Source: Bradyrhizobium sp. ORS 285
GTDB lineage: Bacteria; Pseudomonadota; Alphaproteobacteria; Rhizobiales; Xanthobacteraceae
Length of the DNA: 64,000 nt
Direction: 5' to 3'
NCBI RefSeq assembly: GCF_900176205.1
Contig: NZ_LT859959.1
Span: forward strand, 682,001-746,000
Shown here: piece by piece, positions 51,767 through 61,813 of the stretch
How the letters are laid out: each line of letters starts with the position of its first letter
Numbering within the stretch: position 1 is the stretch's first letter
Translations under genes and position numbers: made by a program
Notes under the pieces: generated by a model
Seen by the model: the letters and a program-made list of their open reading frames with translations, nothing else
What the model was told of the DNA's origin: nothing
Databases searched by the model: none

Positions 51767-53164
51767 ATGAACGCCAATCTGTCGGCACTCCTCTATCTCG
51801 TGGCGGGTGTGCTGTTCATCCTGTCGCTGCGCGGGCTGTCGAGCCCGGCCACCAGCCGCCAGGGCAATCTGTTCGGCATGGTCGGCATGGCGATCGCCGT
51901 CGTCACGACGCTCGCCAGCCATCCGCCCGCGGATGTGTTGGCCTGGATCCTGGTGATCCTCGGCGTCGCGATCGGTGGCGGCATTGGCGCGGTCATCGCC
52001 CGCCGCGTGCCGATGACGGCGATGCCCGAGCTCGTCGCTGCCTTCCACTCGCTGGTCGGCATGGCCGCGGTGCTGGTCGCCGCCGGCGCGTTCTTCGCGC
52101 CCGAGGCGTTCGACATCGGCACGCCCGGCAACATCCATCCGCAGAGCCTGATCGAGATGTCGCTCGGCGTCGCCATCGGCGCGCTGACCTTCACCGGCTC
52201 CGTCATCGCCTTCCTCAAGCTGTCGGGTCGGATGAGCGGCGCGCCCATCATGCTGCCCGCGCGCCACGTCATCAACATCGCGCTCGCCGTCGCGCTGGTG
52301 TTCTTCGTCGTGCGCCTGGTGCTGACCGGCGGCGGCTTCGACTTCTTCATGGTCACGATCCTGGCGCTGGCCCTCGGCGTGCTCATGATCATCCCGATCG
52401 GCGGCGCCGACATGCCGGTCGTGATCTCGATGCTGAACTCCTATTCCGGCTGGGCCGCTGCCGGCATCGGCTTCACGCTCGGCAACTCCGCGCTGATCAT
52501 CACCGGCGCGCTGGTCGGCTCATCAGGCGCGATCTTGTCCTACATCATGTGCCACGCGATGAACCGGTCCTTCATCTCGGTCATCCTCGGCGGCTTCGGC
52601 GGCGAGACCGCCTCGGCGGGAGCCGCGACCGGCGAGCAGAAGCCGGCCAAGCTCGGCTCGGCTGATGACGCGGCCTTCATCATGAAGAACGCCTCCAAGG
52701 TCATCATCGTGCCCGGCTACGGCATGGCGGTGGCCCAGGCGCAGCACGCCCTGCGTGAGATGGCCGACACCTTGAAGAAGGAAGGCGTCGAGGTGAAGTA
52801 CGCGATTCACCCGGTCGCAGGCCGCATGCCGGGCCACATGAACGTGCTGCTCGCCGAGGCCAACGTGCCCTATGACGAGGTGTTCGAGCTCGAGGACATC
52901 AACTCGGAATTCGCGCAGGCCGACGTGGCCTTCGTGATCGGCGCCAACGACGTCACCAACCCGGCGGCTGAAGAAGACAAGACCTCGCCGATCTACGGCA
53001 TGCCTGTGCTGCAGGTGTGGAAGGCCGGCACCGTGATGTTCATCAAGCGCTCGCTCGCGTCGGGCTACGCCGGCATCGACAATCCGCTGTTCTATCGCGA
53101 CAACACGATGATGCTGCTCGGCGACGCCAAGAAGATGACCGAGAACATCGTCAAGGCGATGTAG
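51767..53164 (+). CDS. pntB: NAD(P) transhydrogenase subunit beta
   Basis: 465 residues from ATG 51767. About nine membrane helices (to about 270), then the NADP(H)-binding domain III: KVIIVPGYGMAVAQAQHALR with the Rossmann-like GYGMAVAQAQ, HPVAGRMPGHMNVLLAEANV, FVIGANDVTNPAAEEDKTSP and GMPVLQVWKA. Third gene of the pnt operon. Supplies NADPH at the cost of the proton gradient. Confidence 0.97.
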   Translation: MNANLSALLYLVAGVLFILSLRGLSSPATSRQGNLFGMVGMAIAVVTTLASHPPADVLAWILVILGVAIGGGIGAVIARRVPMTAMPELVAAFHSLVGMAAVLVAAGAFFAPEAFDIGTPGNIHPQSLIEMSLGVAIGALTFTGSVIAFLKLSGRMSGAPIMLPARHVINIALAVALVFFVVRLVLTGGGFDFFMVTILALALGVLMIIPIGGADMPVVISMLNSYSGWAAAGIGFTLGNSALIITGALVGSSGAILSYIMCHAMNRSFISVILGGFGGETASAGAATGEQKPAKLGSADDAAFIMKNASKVIIVPGYGMAVAQAQHALREMADTLKKEGVEVKYAIHPVAGRMPGHMNVLLAEANVPYDEVFELEDINSEFAQADVAFVIGANDVTNPAAEEDKTSPIYGMPVLQVWKAGTVMFIKRSLASGYAGIDNPLFYRDNTMMLLGDAKKMTENIVKAM

Positions 53165-53182
53165 TTGTTGCCGTCAGGAGCC

Positions 53183-53983
53183 ATGACGATCCTGAAATGG
53201 CTCCTGATCGTCGTCGTGGCCATCTACGCCACCGTGCTGGCGGTGCTGTTCGTGCGCCAGCGCGCCATGCTGTTTCCGATCCCTCCCGTCGGCCGCATCG
53301 CGCCCGCTGCTGCAGGTTTCCCGCAAGCTGAAGAGCACGTGCTGACCTCGGCCGACGGCGAGAAGGTCATCATCTGGCATGTGCCGGCGCAGCCCGGCCG
53401 CAAGGTCGTGCTGTATTTTCCCGGCAATGGTGATTTCCTGGCTGGCGTGGTCTCGCGCTTCAAGGCGCTGACTGCCGATGGGACGGGCCTCGTCGCGCTG
53501 TCCTATCGCGGCTATGCGGGCTCAACCGGAAGCCCGAGTGAGACCGGCCTGCTACAGGATGCCGCAGCCGCCTATGCATTCACGCGCGAGCGCTATAATC
53601 CGGAGCGTATCGTCGTCTGGGGCTTTTCACTCGGCAGTGGCGTGGCCACCGCGATCGCCGCGGAGCATCCGATCGCCAAGCTGATCCTGGAAGCGCCCTA
53701 TACGTCGACGGTCGATGTCGCGTCCGAGATGCTGAAGGTGGTTCCGGTCAGTCTGCTGATGCGTGACAGCTTCCATTCCGATCGGCGCATCGCCAAGGTG
53801 CATGTGCCGCTGCTGATTATGCATGGCGCAAAGGATCCGGCGATTTCGATCCGGTTCGGGGAACGATTGTTCGAGCTTGCGCATGACCCCAAGCGCTTCG
53901 TACGGTTTCCCGACGGCGGTCATAACGATCTGGATTTGTTTGGTGCGACCAATACGGCCAAGAGCTTCATCGACGATCCATAG
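53183..53983 (+). CDS. alpha/beta hydrolase, membrane-anchored
   Basis: 266 residues from ATG 53183; AGGAG is close (2 nt), so a TTG at 53165 remains possible. N-terminal anchor (LKWLLIVVVAIYATVLAVLFV), then an alpha/beta-hydrolase fold with nucleophile GFSLGSG (Ser about 150), acid in MHGAKDPAI and His in DGGHNDLD. Resembles the BEM46-like family of membrane-linked hydrolases. 18 bp after pntB, perhaps co-transcribed. Substrate unknown. Confidence 0.87.
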   Translation: MTILKWLLIVVVAIYATVLAVLFVRQRAMLFPIPPVGRIAPAAAGFPQAEEHVLTSADGEKVIIWHVPAQPGRKVVLYFPGNGDFLAGVVSRFKALTADGTGLVALSYRGYAGSTGSPSETGLLQDAAAAYAFTRERYNPERIVVWGFSLGSGVATAIAAEHPIAKLILEAPYTSTVDVASEMLKVVPVSLLMRDSFHSDRRIAKVHVPLLIMHGAKDPAISIRFGERLFELAHDPKRFVRFPDGGHNDLDLFGATNTAKSFIDDP

Positions 53984-55418
53984 TTCCGTTCATGGGCGGC
54001 CCGCCCTGCTCGTCGCGGCTTCGGTCTTCGCATGCATCCCGGGGCAGGCGCAGGCTGCGGAAGGCTTGAACGGCGCTGCGATGACCTGGCCGTTTGCGCT
54101 GCCGTTCGCGGGATTGCTGCTGTCGATTGCGCTCGGTCCGCTGCTGTTCGCCACGTTCTGGCATCACCACTACGGAAAAATCGCTGCGGCTTGGGCGCTG
54201 ATGACGCTGGCGGCGCTGACCTGGCAGGCCGGCCTCGGTGCGGCATTCGCGTCCTTCGTGCACGCGCTGCTCGCCGAATATCTCAGCTTCATCGTTCTGC
54301 TGTTCGCGCTCTATACGGTGGCCGGCGGCATTCTCGTGAGCGGCGACATCAGAGGCACGCCGGCGACCAACACGGCCATTCTCGCGCTTGGCACGATCAT
54401 CGCGAGCATCGTCGGCACCACGGGTGCTGCAATGATCCTGGTTCGCCCGCTCATCCGCGCCAATCTGCCGCGGCCCCACAACGTCCATGTGCTGATCTTC
54501 TTCATCATGCTCGCCGCCAATGTCGGTGGCGCACTGAGCCCGCTCGGCGATCCGCCGCTGTTCGTCGGCTTCCTGCGCGGCGTCGATTTCTTCTGGACTA
54601 CGCGAAACATCTGGCTGCAGACCGCGATCGTCGCCGGCCTGCTTTTGATGATCTTTGCTGCGATCGACACGTGGCGTTTCCGTCAGGAGAAGCCGGCCTC
54701 GGACAGGGCTGGCACGAAGGAGCCCGTCCGTGTCCGCGGGCTCGTCAACGTCGTCCTGATTGCCGCCATCGTGGGCAACACGCTGGTCTCGGCGACCTGG
54801 AAGCCCGGCATCTCCTTCGATATCGTCGGCACGCATCTCGAGCTCCAAAACCTCGTCCGCGATGCCATCCTGCTGGGGATCGCGGGCCTCTCGCTCTGGC
54901 TGACGCCGGACGAGCACCGCGAGGCCAATGGCTTCAATTGGGAGCCGATCCGCGAGGTCGCCAAGTTGTTCGCCGCAATCTTCACGGCGATCATTCCGGT
55001 CATCGCCATGCTGAATGCCGGACACAACGGATCGTTCGGCTGGCTCCTCAACGCGGTAACGACGCCGTCCGGCGCGCCGCGCGAGGTCGCCTATTTCTGG
55101 TTCACCGGACTGATGTCGGCCTTCCTCGACAACGCCCCCACTTACCTGCTGTTCTTCGAGCTCGCTGGCGGCGACCCCAAGGTGCTGATGGGCCAGCTCT
55201 CGGGAACGCTGGCCGCGATCTCCATGGGCGCCGTCTACATGGGCGCGCTGACCTATATCGGCAATGCGCCAAACTTCATGGTGGCGGCGATTGCCAATGA
55301 GCGCGGCATCCAGATGCCGAGCTTCTTCGGCTACATGCTGCGCGCTGCCGCCGTCCTGATCCCGCTCTTCCTGTTGCTGACGGTGCTGCCGATCCATCCG
55401 CTGCTCAGCCAGAACTGA
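53943..55418 (+). CDS. sodium:proton antiporter, CitMHS_2-like
   Basis: About 491 residues. A signal-like start (RPALLVAASVFACIPGQAQA) is followed by about eleven membrane helices (LPFAGLLLSIALGPLLFATF, SFIVLLFALYTVAGGILVSG, IFFIMLAANVGGALSPLGDP, FTGLMSAFLDNAPTYLLFFE). The LGDPPLFVGFL and DNAPTYL hairpins are typical of ion-transporter-superfamily antiporters. The start is doubtful: GTG 53943 is chosen, overlapping the hydrolase by 41 bp; ATG 53992 is out of frame. Ion selectivity is inferred from the usual family name. Confidence 0.8.
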   Translation: MRPIRPRASSTIHSSVHGRPALLVAASVFACIPGQAQAAEGLNGAAMTWPFALPFAGLLLSIALGPLLFATFWHHHYGKIAAAWALMTLAALTWQAGLGAAFASFVHALLAEYLSFIVLLFALYTVAGGILVSGDIRGTPATNTAILALGTIIASIVGTTGAAMILVRPLIRANLPRPHNVHVLIFFIMLAANVGGALSPLGDPPLFVGFLRGVDFFWTTRNIWLQTAIVAGLLLMIFAAIDTWRFRQEKPASDRAGTKEPVRVRGLVNVVLIAAIVGNTLVSATWKPGISFDIVGTHLELQNLVRDAILLGIAGLSLWLTPDEHREANGFNWEPIREVAKLFAAIFTAIIPVIAMLNAGHNGSFGWLLNAVTTPSGAPREVAYFWFTGLMSAFLDNAPTYLLFFELAGGDPKVLMGQLSGTLAAISMGAVYMGALTYIGNAPNFMVAAIANERGIQMPSFFGYMLRAAAVLIPLFLLLTVLPIHPLLSQN

Positions 55419-55473
55419 TGACCATCGACGCGCCATCGCGCATAGTCCGCGACAGGATCGAGGAGCGCGAATC

Positions 55474-56571
55474 ATGAGTGTGCAGGGCGCGACGCCGGCC
55501 TCATCGGTGATCTTTCCCGGATTGGCGGTGGCGCTGGTCATCGCCGTCGCGCTGACCCATTACGATTTCACGCCCTCGGCAGCCGGCCTCGTGTTCGCCG
55601 CGGTGCTTCTGATCATCCTGTTCGGCACGGTGTTCGCAGCCGTGCATCACGCCGAGGTCATTGCTCATGAGATCGGCGAGCCGTTCGGAACGCTGCTCCT
55701 GACACTGGCGGTCACGATCATTGAAGTGGCCTTGATCGCAACCATCATGCTGGGCGACAAGTCCGCGCCTGCGCTGGCGCGCGACACCGTTTTTGCCGTC
55801 GTGATGATCGTCTGCAATGGGCTGGTCGGCATCTGCGTCTTCATCGGCGGCCTGCGCTATCGCGAGCAGGATGTCCTCGTCTCTGGCGCCAATCTGTATC
55901 TCAGCGTTCTGTTCACGATGGCCACCATCACGCTGGTGCTGCCGAACTACACGCTGACCGCGCCAGGCCCGGTGTATTCGGCCGCGCAGCTCGCCTTCGT
56001 CAGCATCGTGACGATCCTGCTCTACGCGGTGTTCCTGTACACGCAGACCACGCGCCACCGGGATTATTTCGTCGGCAGCTCGACCGGATTCACCGACGAC
56101 GACCGCCGGCTTCCACGGAGCAAGCTCATGCTCAGCATCGGGCTGCTGCTGCTGGCGCTGGTTGCAGTCGTGCTGCTCGCCAAGAAGTTTTCGCTTGTGG
56201 TCGATGCCGGCGTTGCGGCCACCGGTTCGCCACCCGCCGTCGCCGGCGTGCTGGTGGCCTTGTTGATCCTGTTGCCGGAGAGCGTCGCGGCGATCTCGGC
56301 CGCCCGCGCCAATGATCTGCAGAAGAGCATCAACCTTGCCCTCGGCTCTTCGCTCGCCACCATCGGTCTGACGATCCCTGCCGTGGCCGTCGCCGCCTAT
56401 GCGCTCGATAAGCAGCTCGTGCTCGGCCTGGACGCCCAGGGCATGGTGCTGCTGGTCCTGACCTTCGTCCTGAGCATGCTGACCTTCGGCACCGGCAGGA
56501 CGAACATCCTGTTCGGGCTGGTGCACATGGTCGTGTTCGCGATATTCCTGTTCCTGCTCTTCGTGCCCTGA
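55474..56571 (+). CDS. chaA: calcium/sodium:proton antiporter, ChaA-like
   Basis: 365 residues, eleven or so helices. The two CaCA alpha-repeats are visible: GEPFGTLLLTLAVTIIEVAL with the key acidic residue in the first half, and LLILLPESVAAISAARANDLQKSINLALGSSLATIGLT in the second. Exports calcium or sodium in exchange for protons. 55 bp follow the CitMHS_2-like antiporter, suggesting shared ion homeostasis. GAGGAG precedes ATG. Confidence 0.92.
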   Translation: MSVQGATPASSVIFPGLAVALVIAVALTHYDFTPSAAGLVFAAVLLIILFGTVFAAVHHAEVIAHEIGEPFGTLLLTLAVTIIEVALIATIMLGDKSAPALARDTVFAVVMIVCNGLVGICVFIGGLRYREQDVLVSGANLYLSVLFTMATITLVLPNYTLTAPGPVYSAAQLAFVSIVTILLYAVFLYTQTTRHRDYFVGSSTGFTDDDRRLPRSKLMLSIGLLLLALVAVVLLAKKFSLVVDAGVAATGSPPAVAGVLVALLILLPESVAAISAARANDLQKSINLALGSSLATIGLTIPAVAVAAYALDKQLVLGLDAQGMVLLVLTFVLSMLTFGTGRTNILFGLVHMVVFAIFLFLLFVP

Positions 56572-56586
56572 TTCAGAGAGATCCCC

Positions 56587-56871
56587 ATGCTCAACGCCCA
56601 GTCCGATGTCCAGGTCGATACGCCCGAGGTCCGCGTCACCGAGTGGCGGCTGGCGCCGGGCAGCGCGACGGGACGCCACGTCCACGGGATGGATTACGTG
56701 ATCGTGCCGGTGACCGCGGGGGAGATGACGATCGTGGCGCCGTCGGGTGAGCGCTCGAAGGCGCAGCTCGCGGTCGGGAAATCCTATTTCCGCAAAGCCG
56801 GCGTCGAACACGATGTGCTGAACGAGACCGGTTCCGAGATCGTTTTCCTCGAGGTTGAGCTCAAGCCCTAA
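56587..56871 (+). CDS. small cupin-domain protein
   Basis: 94 residues forming a single cupin barrel: WRLAPGSATGRHVHGMDYVI carries the first metal-binding His pair, and the second motif is SYFRKAGVEHDVLNETGSEI. Putative metal-binding fold; substrate unknown. It starts 15 bp after chaA, so co-transcription is likely. A 238-bp leader of the next gene follows with no further gene seen. Confidence 0.9.
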   Translation: MLNAQSDVQVDTPEVRVTEWRLAPGSATGRHVHGMDYVIVPVTAGEMTIVAPSGERSKAQLAVGKSYFRKAGVEHDVLNETGSEIVFLEVELKP

Positions 56872-57109
56872 CCATTTGTTTACCGGCATGCCGCTGATTG
56901 TGGTATCTTAAGCCAGTGATCCGGAAAGCTGCGGTGGCGTCCGAACGGTCTCGGATTGCAGCTCGGCTCCGGTCTCAAAGGCTTTCAGGAAAACGACTTT
57001 TCGCGGTTCGTCCGTGCGCGCCTTGCGTGGATACGGGCTGCGGAGAGTGGGGAATGGTCCCTTAATTGTGCCTCAAAGTTCCCGCAAATACCGCGCGGGA
57101 GTGGTCAGC

Positions 57110-58015
57110 ATGCTGAAATATCTCACGAAGTTTGCTCTGGAGATCATCCCGTCGGTGCTCGCCACCATCATCGGGGCCTACATCGTCAACCACTACATCA
57201 ATACCAAGCCCGACGCGCCGCCTTCGACCGTGGCCTCCGTGGCGTCGGCTGCCTATGCCAAGCTGACCGGCTCCAAGGCAGATGCGCACAAGGGCGAGGT
57301 GCCCAAATCGGCTGATAGCAAGTCTGCTGATGGCGCAAAGCCCGATGCCAAGCCGGCCGAGACCTCCGCCGCGCTGTCCACTGCTCCTGTGCCGGGGATC
57401 GAGGCGAAGGGCGTGTCCGAGAAGTCGCTGACGGACAAGGCCGCCGAGAAGGCGGTCGAGGTGAAGCCCACGGAGACGGCGAGCCTTCCGGCCGAGACGC
57501 CGGCTGCTCGCCATACGACATCGCCGCGCGAGAAGCTGATTGCACGGGGCACGCCTGCCGAGACGCCGGCCGCCCAGCCTGAGGAGCGTCGCGACGCGGC
57601 TGATCTCGCGCGTGCTGCGATCGAGCGGCTGCGGGCGAGCGAGGGCGCTGGAAAGGGATCGACTGACAAGGCAACGGCCGAGAAGCCGTCCAACGATGCG
57701 GCCCGTGAGACGCCGCGCGTCGTCACGGCTGTGCCCCAGCTGTCGCCGGTCCGTCCGCTGCCGCCGCCTGTGACTGTCTCGGCTCCGCCGGTCGAGCAGG
57801 GCTTCGTCATGCCGTCGGCGCCGAACCCGGCTTACACGGGATCGGTGCAGGCCGACGGTCGGCCCACGCCTCCAGCGGAGATTCCGGCACAGCAGCTGCG
57901 CCCGCTCGATCTGCGTGCGGAGAAGGATCCGTCGATCAAGGACCAGATGTCGACCGTGGCGCAGGACATGATGTCCGCGGCCAAATCGGTGTTCCACTCG
58001 GTGCTGCCGAAGTAA
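57110..58015 (+). CDS. membrane-anchored low-complexity protein
   Basis: 301 residues from ATG 57110 (GGGAG 9 nt upstream). One N-terminal membrane anchor (FALEIIPSVLATIIGAYIVN), then a long Ala/Lys/Pro/Glu-rich linker and a short conserved C-terminal segment (KDQMSTVAQDMMSAAKSVFH). The composition suggests a periplasmic spacer protein. Not recognised; the upstream in-frame Met at 57014 gives a poor leader. Confidence 0.7.
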   Translation: MLKYLTKFALEIIPSVLATIIGAYIVNHYINTKPDAPPSTVASVASAAYAKLTGSKADAHKGEVPKSADSKSADGAKPDAKPAETSAALSTAPVPGIEAKGVSEKSLTDKAAEKAVEVKPTETASLPAETPAARHTTSPREKLIARGTPAETPAAQPEERRDAADLARAAIERLRASEGAGKGSTDKATAEKPSNDAARETPRVVTAVPQLSPVRPLPPPVTVSAPPVEQGFVMPSAPNPAYTGSVQADGRPTPPAEIPAQQLRPLDLRAEKDPSIKDQMSTVAQDMMSAAKSVFHSVLPK

Positions 58016-58046
58016 TCGGCAGCATCCATCCGTAAGCTGATCCGCG

Positions 58047-58077
58047 AAGCGGTAGACCGGCAAGTCTACCGCTTTTT
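58047..58077 (+). terminator. strong terminator after the membrane-anchored protein gene
   Basis: AAGCGGTAGAC, 6-nt loop, GTCTACCGCTT, then TTTC. Perfect 11-bp stem. Confidence 0.9.
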
Positions 58078-58167
58078 CTTTGGCCGCCGGCTCCGCGAAG
58101 AGCCGGGCGCACCGCGGCTGCCGGACCACCGATGCCAGCCGTGCCGCAGAGAAACGGGGGCCCACAA

Positions 58168-58193
58168 ACAAAAACGCGAGCCCATGGCCCGCG
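58168..58193 (-). terminator. terminator of rpsU
   Basis: Read on the minus strand: CGCGGGCC, 3-nt loop, GGCTCGCG (one G-T pair), followed by TTTTTG. Confidence 0.75.
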
Positions 58194-58222
58194 CTTTCGA
58201 ATTCAGCAGATGATTATACGTA

Positions 58223-58525
58223 TCAGCGCGGCGCGCCGGGGCGGGCGCCTGCACCCGGACCACGGCCAGCGCCACGGTCACCACCGGCGCCAGCGCCGAA
58301 CACCGGCTTCGGCTTCATCGGCAGCAGGCCTTCGCGCTGCAGCTTCTTGCGGGCCAGCTTGCGCGCGCGGCGCACGGCTTCGGCCTTCTCGCGGGCTTTC
58401 TTCTCAGAGGGCTTCTCGTAATGGCCGCGGAGCTTCATCTCGCGGAAAATGCCCTCGCGCTGCATCTTCTTCTTGAGCGCCTTGAGCGCTTGATCGACAT
58501 TGTTATCGCGAACGAGAACCTGCAC
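58223..58525 (-). CDS. rpsU: 30S ribosomal protein S21
   Basis: 100 residues with GTG start (GAGGA 8 nt upstream). S21 core [20 protein letters not shown], then [20 protein letters not shown] and a [20 protein letters not shown] helix. The Gly/Arg/Pro-rich tail ([20 protein letters not shown]) is an alphaproteobacterial extension of the usual 70-residue protein. S21 contacts the anti-Shine-Dalgarno region of 16S rRNA during initiation. Monocistronic, with its own terminator. Confidence 0.97.
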   Translation of the reverse strand: MQVLVRDNNVDQALKALKKKMQREGIFREMKLRGHYEKPSEKKAREKAEAVRRARKLARKKLQREGLLPMKPKPVFGAGAGGDRGAGRGPGAGARPGAPR

Positions 58526-58691
58526 GCGGCATCCTCTTTCTCAGTCTATCGGTTTGAAATCTGGTGAAGCCAGGGCTGGCAAATGGCCGCGCCCTTAACC
58601 TTGAGCGCGCCCATGTATCAGAGGAGTCCCCTGCTGTCCACCCGCTGGCGGGCTCATGACCGCAAGTTTAACGCGCCGGAGGCGGTTTATT

Positions 58692-59801
58692 TCAGCCCTG
58701 CCGCGGCGGCAGCGGCGAGACCTGGGTGACGTGCCCCATCTTGCGGCCCGGGCGAGCAGCCCCCTTGCCATACAGGTGCACGGTGGCGCCGGGAACCGTC
58801 AGCCATTGCTCGTAGGTATCGATCTCATCGCCGATCAGGTTGGTCATCGTGACGTGACCGTGGCGCAGCGGCTTGCCCAGGGACCAGCCGGCAATCGCCC
58901 GGATATGCTGCTCGAACTGGGAGATCGAGGCGCCATCGAGGGTCCAATGGCCGGAATTATGCACCCGGGGCGCGATTTCGTTGACCAGCACGCCCGGATT
59001 AGGGCCGCTGGTGACGACGAACATCTCGACGGCGAGCACGCCGACATAATCCAGCGCCGTGGCGATCCGGCTGGCGATGTCCCGGGCCTCATCGGCGAGC
59101 GCATCGGGAATGCTGGCCGGGGCGCGGGAAACCTTCAGGATGTGGTCGCGGTGCTCGTTCTCCGTCACATCGAAGCACTCGACCTGGCCATCGGCGGCGC
59201 GCGCCGCGACGACCGAGATCTCGCGCTCGAACGGCACGAAAGCCTCCAGAATCGCCGATTTGGTGCCGAGCTCGGCCCAGATCCGCTCGAGGTCGTCGCC
59301 TTGGCGAATCTTGACCTGGCCCTTGCCGTCATAGCCGAACCGCCGGGTCTTCAGCACGGCCGGCAGGCCCAGCCGGAACGCCGCCTCACGCAGGGTCGCA
59401 AGCGAGGAGACATCGGCATAGTTCGCGGTGCGGATGCCGAGCGAGGTGACGAAATCCTTCTCGATCAGCCGGTCCTGGGTGGTCTCCAGCGCGGAGCGGC
59501 TCGGCAGCACAGGACGGCGCGCCGCGAGCACCATCGCAGCCGCGGACGGGACATTCTCGAACTCGTAGGTGACGACATCGACGTCGTTGGCGAACAGCTC
59601 CAGCGCCTCCACGTCGGCATATTCGGCGCAGGTGGCGTTCAGGACCACGTCGAAGGCCGGCGAGTCCGGGTCCGGCGAGAACACCTGGCAGCGCAGCCCG
59701 AGCCGGGCCGCAGCCAGCGCCAGCATGCGGCCGAGCTGGCCGCCGCCGAGAATGCCGATGGTGTCGCCGGGCTTCAGCTTCACCTGCTTGGAGCCGGTCA
59801 C
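58692..59801 (-). CDS. purK: N5-carboxyaminoimidazole ribonucleotide synthase
   Basis: 369 residues with GTG start at 59801, overlapping the purE TGA (GTGA); GGAGGG lies 6 nt before it, so the Met six codons upstream is within the ribosome site and is rejected. ATP-grasp enzyme: [57 protein letters not shown] [15 protein letters not shown] and [13 protein letters not shown]. Converts AIR, bicarbonate and ATP to N5-CAIR in purine synthesis. Coupled to purE. Confidence 0.96.
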   Translation of the reverse strand: MTGSKQVKLKPGDTIGILGGGQLGRMLALAAARLGLRCQVFSPDPDSPAFDVVLNATCAEYADVEALELFANDVDVVTYEFENVPSAAAMVLAARRPVLPSRSALETTQDRLIEKDFVTSLGIRTANYADVSSLATLREAAFRLGLPAVLKTRRFGYDGKGQVKIRQGDDLERIWAELGTKSAILEAFVPFEREISVVAARAADGQVECFDVTENEHRDHILKVSRAPASIPDALADEARDIASRIATALDYVGVLAVEMFVVTSGPNPGVLVNEIAPRVHNSGHWTLDGASISQFEQHIRAIAGWSLGKPLRHGHVTMTNLIGDEIDTYEQWLTVPGATVHLYGKGAARPGRKMGHVTQVSPLPPRQG

Positions 59802-60286
59802 GCCGCGCCCTCCGGACATTCGGCGATCGCATCGGTTTGGGCCTGGCGCCACGCCGACAGGCGTTCGGCCAGTTCCGGATCAGACAGAGCCAGCACGCTC
59901 GCAGCCAGCAGCGCCGCATTGATGGCGCCCGATTTCCCGATCGCCAGTGTTCCCACGGGAATACCGGCGGGCATCTGCACGATCGAGTAGAGAGAATCGA
60001 GCCCGGACAGCGCCTTGGATTCGACGGGCACGCCGAACACGGGCAGCTCCGTCAACGACGCGGTCATTCCCGGCAAATGGGCGGCCCCGCCAGCGCCGGC
60101 GATCACGACCTTGAAGCCGGCGGCCTTGGCGCCCTTGGCAAACGCGTACAACCGGTCCGGCGTACGGTGCGCCGAGACGATGCGGGCGTCATAGCTCACG
60201 CCAAGCGCGCCGAGTGTCTCGGCGGCATGGCGCATGGTATCCCAGTCCGACTGGCTTCCCATGATGATGGCGATCGGGGCGGTCAT
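59798..60286 (-). CDS. purE: N5-carboxyaminoimidazole ribonucleotide mutase
   Basis: 162 residues. Begins [20 protein letters not shown], with the substrate-binding [37 protein letters not shown] and the [18 protein letters not shown] motif. Moves the carboxyl group of N5-CAIR to C4. The ATG at 60286 has GAGG close upstream; longer in-frame starts have no family support. Upstream partner of purK in a two-gene operon. Confidence 0.97.
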   Translation of the reverse strand: MTAPIAIIMGSQSDWDTMRHAAETLGALGVSYDARIVSAHRTPDRLYAFAKGAKAAGFKVVIAGAGGAAHLPGMTASLTELPVFGVPVESKALSGLDSLYSIVQMPAGIPVGTLAIGKSGAINAALLAASVLALSDPELAERLSAWRQAQTDAIAECPEGAA

Positions 60287-60434
60287 GACCTCAATTCTTC
60301 TCGGGAATCCATCAGCATGGGCCGGAGTATAGGATCGGTCCCGACAGCGGCAAGCCATGGCATGGAGGTCCGAATGGACTATCCTGTCTTGGTTAAACCC
60401 GGCAAGTCCAAACCGTGGCGCGTTTAGGTCCAGG

Positions 60435-61106
60435 ATGAAAAAGAAGCGTATCAAGAAGGTTGGACCGGCCGCCAAACGCGGACCTCGATACCGTCGCAAG
60501 GCTTCGTCCCGTGCCCGCGGGCCAGGAACTGCCACAGCGCCGGCCGGCGCCCGCCAGACCATCCGGCGCCTCAAGGCCGAACTGGCCGCGGCTGAGGCGC
60601 GCATCGCGGAGCTGACAGCCACCGCCGAGCGCGACTTCCTGCTCGACATCTTCAACCGCCGCGGCTTCGCCCGCGAACTGCACCGCTCCATCGCCTTCAT
60701 CAAGCGCTATGACGCGACCGGCGCCCTGGTCGTCCTCGATGTCGATCGCCTCAAACCGATCAACGATACGTTCGGTCACGCCGCGGGGGACGAGGTTCTG
60801 AAAGCGGTGGCGCGCGTTCTGGGCGAACAGGTTCGGTCCTCCGACGTGATCGGCCGCCTCGGCGGCGACGAGTTCGGCGTCCTGCTGTGGCACCTCAGCG
60901 AAACCGATGCGCGCGCCAAGGCGGCCGCGCTGGAGGAAGCGATCGACGGGCTGAGCTTCACCTTCGGCGACCAAACTGTCCGGGCAGGGGCCTCCGCCGG
61001 CGTTGCCCTGCTGGACAAGCGCGTCAACCCGGTGCGTGCGCTCGAGGAAGCCGATCGCGCGATGTACGTCCGCAAGGCGCAGCGACGGCATGACGTCCGG
61101 GCTTGA
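60435..61106 (+). CDS. cytoplasmic GGDEF diguanylate cyclase
   Basis: 223 residues from ATG 60435. Very basic N-terminus ([20 protein letters not shown]), a short helix ([15 protein letters not shown]), and a GGDEF domain with RLGGDEFGV at about 150. An inhibitory RxxD (RSSD) lies five residues before GGDEF. No EAL domain, so it should make c-di-GMP only. The basic tail could bind nucleic acid or membrane. Divergent from purE-purK. Confidence 0.9.
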   Translation: MKKKRIKKVGPAAKRGPRYRRKASSRARGPGTATAPAGARQTIRRLKAELAAAEARIAELTATAERDFLLDIFNRRGFARELHRSIAFIKRYDATGALVVLDVDRLKPINDTFGHAAGDEVLKAVARVLGEQVRSSDVIGRLGGDEFGVLLWHLSETDARAKAAALEEAIDGLSFTFGDQTVRAGASAGVALLDKRVNPVRALEEADRAMYVRKAQRRHDVRA

Positions 61107-61126
61107 CTCGGCGCATCGTGGTTCGA

Positions 61127-61378
61127 TCAGAGCTCCCCTAGATCATCTGGCAGCTCGCCGAAGGTGTGCAGCAGCCGCGCATCGCTGAACTCGCCCATCA
61201 ACGGATCGCCGCTGCGGCTGAAGGCGATGGCGCCGATATTGTCCGGCAGCCGCGACATCGCTTCGGCCCGGCGTAGCGCCGCTGTCGAGCTCTGGCATTC
61301 CTCCGCCGTCCCGGGGATCACTGCGCCCATTTCGTCTCGCCTAAACGGCATGGCGACGTAGTAGGTCACGTCAGGCAT
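61127..61378 (-). CDS. small conserved hypothetical protein
   Basis: 83 residues: MPDVTYYVAMPFRRDEMG start, then ALRRAEAMSRLPDNIGAIAF and FGELPDDL end. AGGAGG lies 8 nt upstream. I recall similar proteins annotated as hypothetical in Bradyrhizobium. Function unknown; soluble. Confidence 0.75.
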   Translation of the reverse strand: MPDVTYYVAMPFRRDEMGAVIPGTAEECQSSTAALRRAEAMSRLPDNIGAIAFSRSGDPLMGEFSDARLLHTFGELPDDLGEL

Positions 61379-61452
61379 GGCATCATCCTCCTGGTGCTCG
61401 TCGAAACTCCAAGCAGATGCGGCAACGATCGTTTGATAGCGCGCCGTGCGGC

Positions 61453-61665
61453 TCAGGCCGCGCTGCTCTGCACCTCGTCAGAGGCGGTGTTCGGCATGCA
61501 GCCGCAGGCGATCGCCGCACGCAGCTCCAACAGCTCCAGCTCCAGATATTCATTGGCCATGATCAGGGCCTTGATCGTGGAGCGCAGATTTCCGTCGCAC
61601 ATCGCGATGGCCTGATCGCAGGCCTGTTCGTAGAGGCGGTCTTGCGGAGAGAACGAGGCGGGCAT
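61453..61665 (-). CDS. small conserved hypothetical protein
   Basis: 70 residues with Cys-containing AIACGCMPN and a helical QAIAMCDGNLRSTIKALIMA block. AAGGA precedes ATG. Not recognised. Two Cys-rich patches could bind metal, but this is weak. Confidence 0.65.
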   Translation of the reverse strand: MPASFSPQDRLYEQACDQAIAMCDGNLRSTIKALIMANEYLELELLELRAAIACGCMPNTASDEVQSSAA

Positions 61666-61813
61666 CGAACCATCCTTGGTGCTGGCAAGCCCTGTACGGC
61701 CGGGCGTGCGAGGATGGCTGGATTGTTCCCGTTTTGTTCGATTCTGTCAAGACGACTTCGTGGACGTTCCCCAATCAGTCGACGACATAGGGCATGGGCG
61801 CTGACGCTTCGCG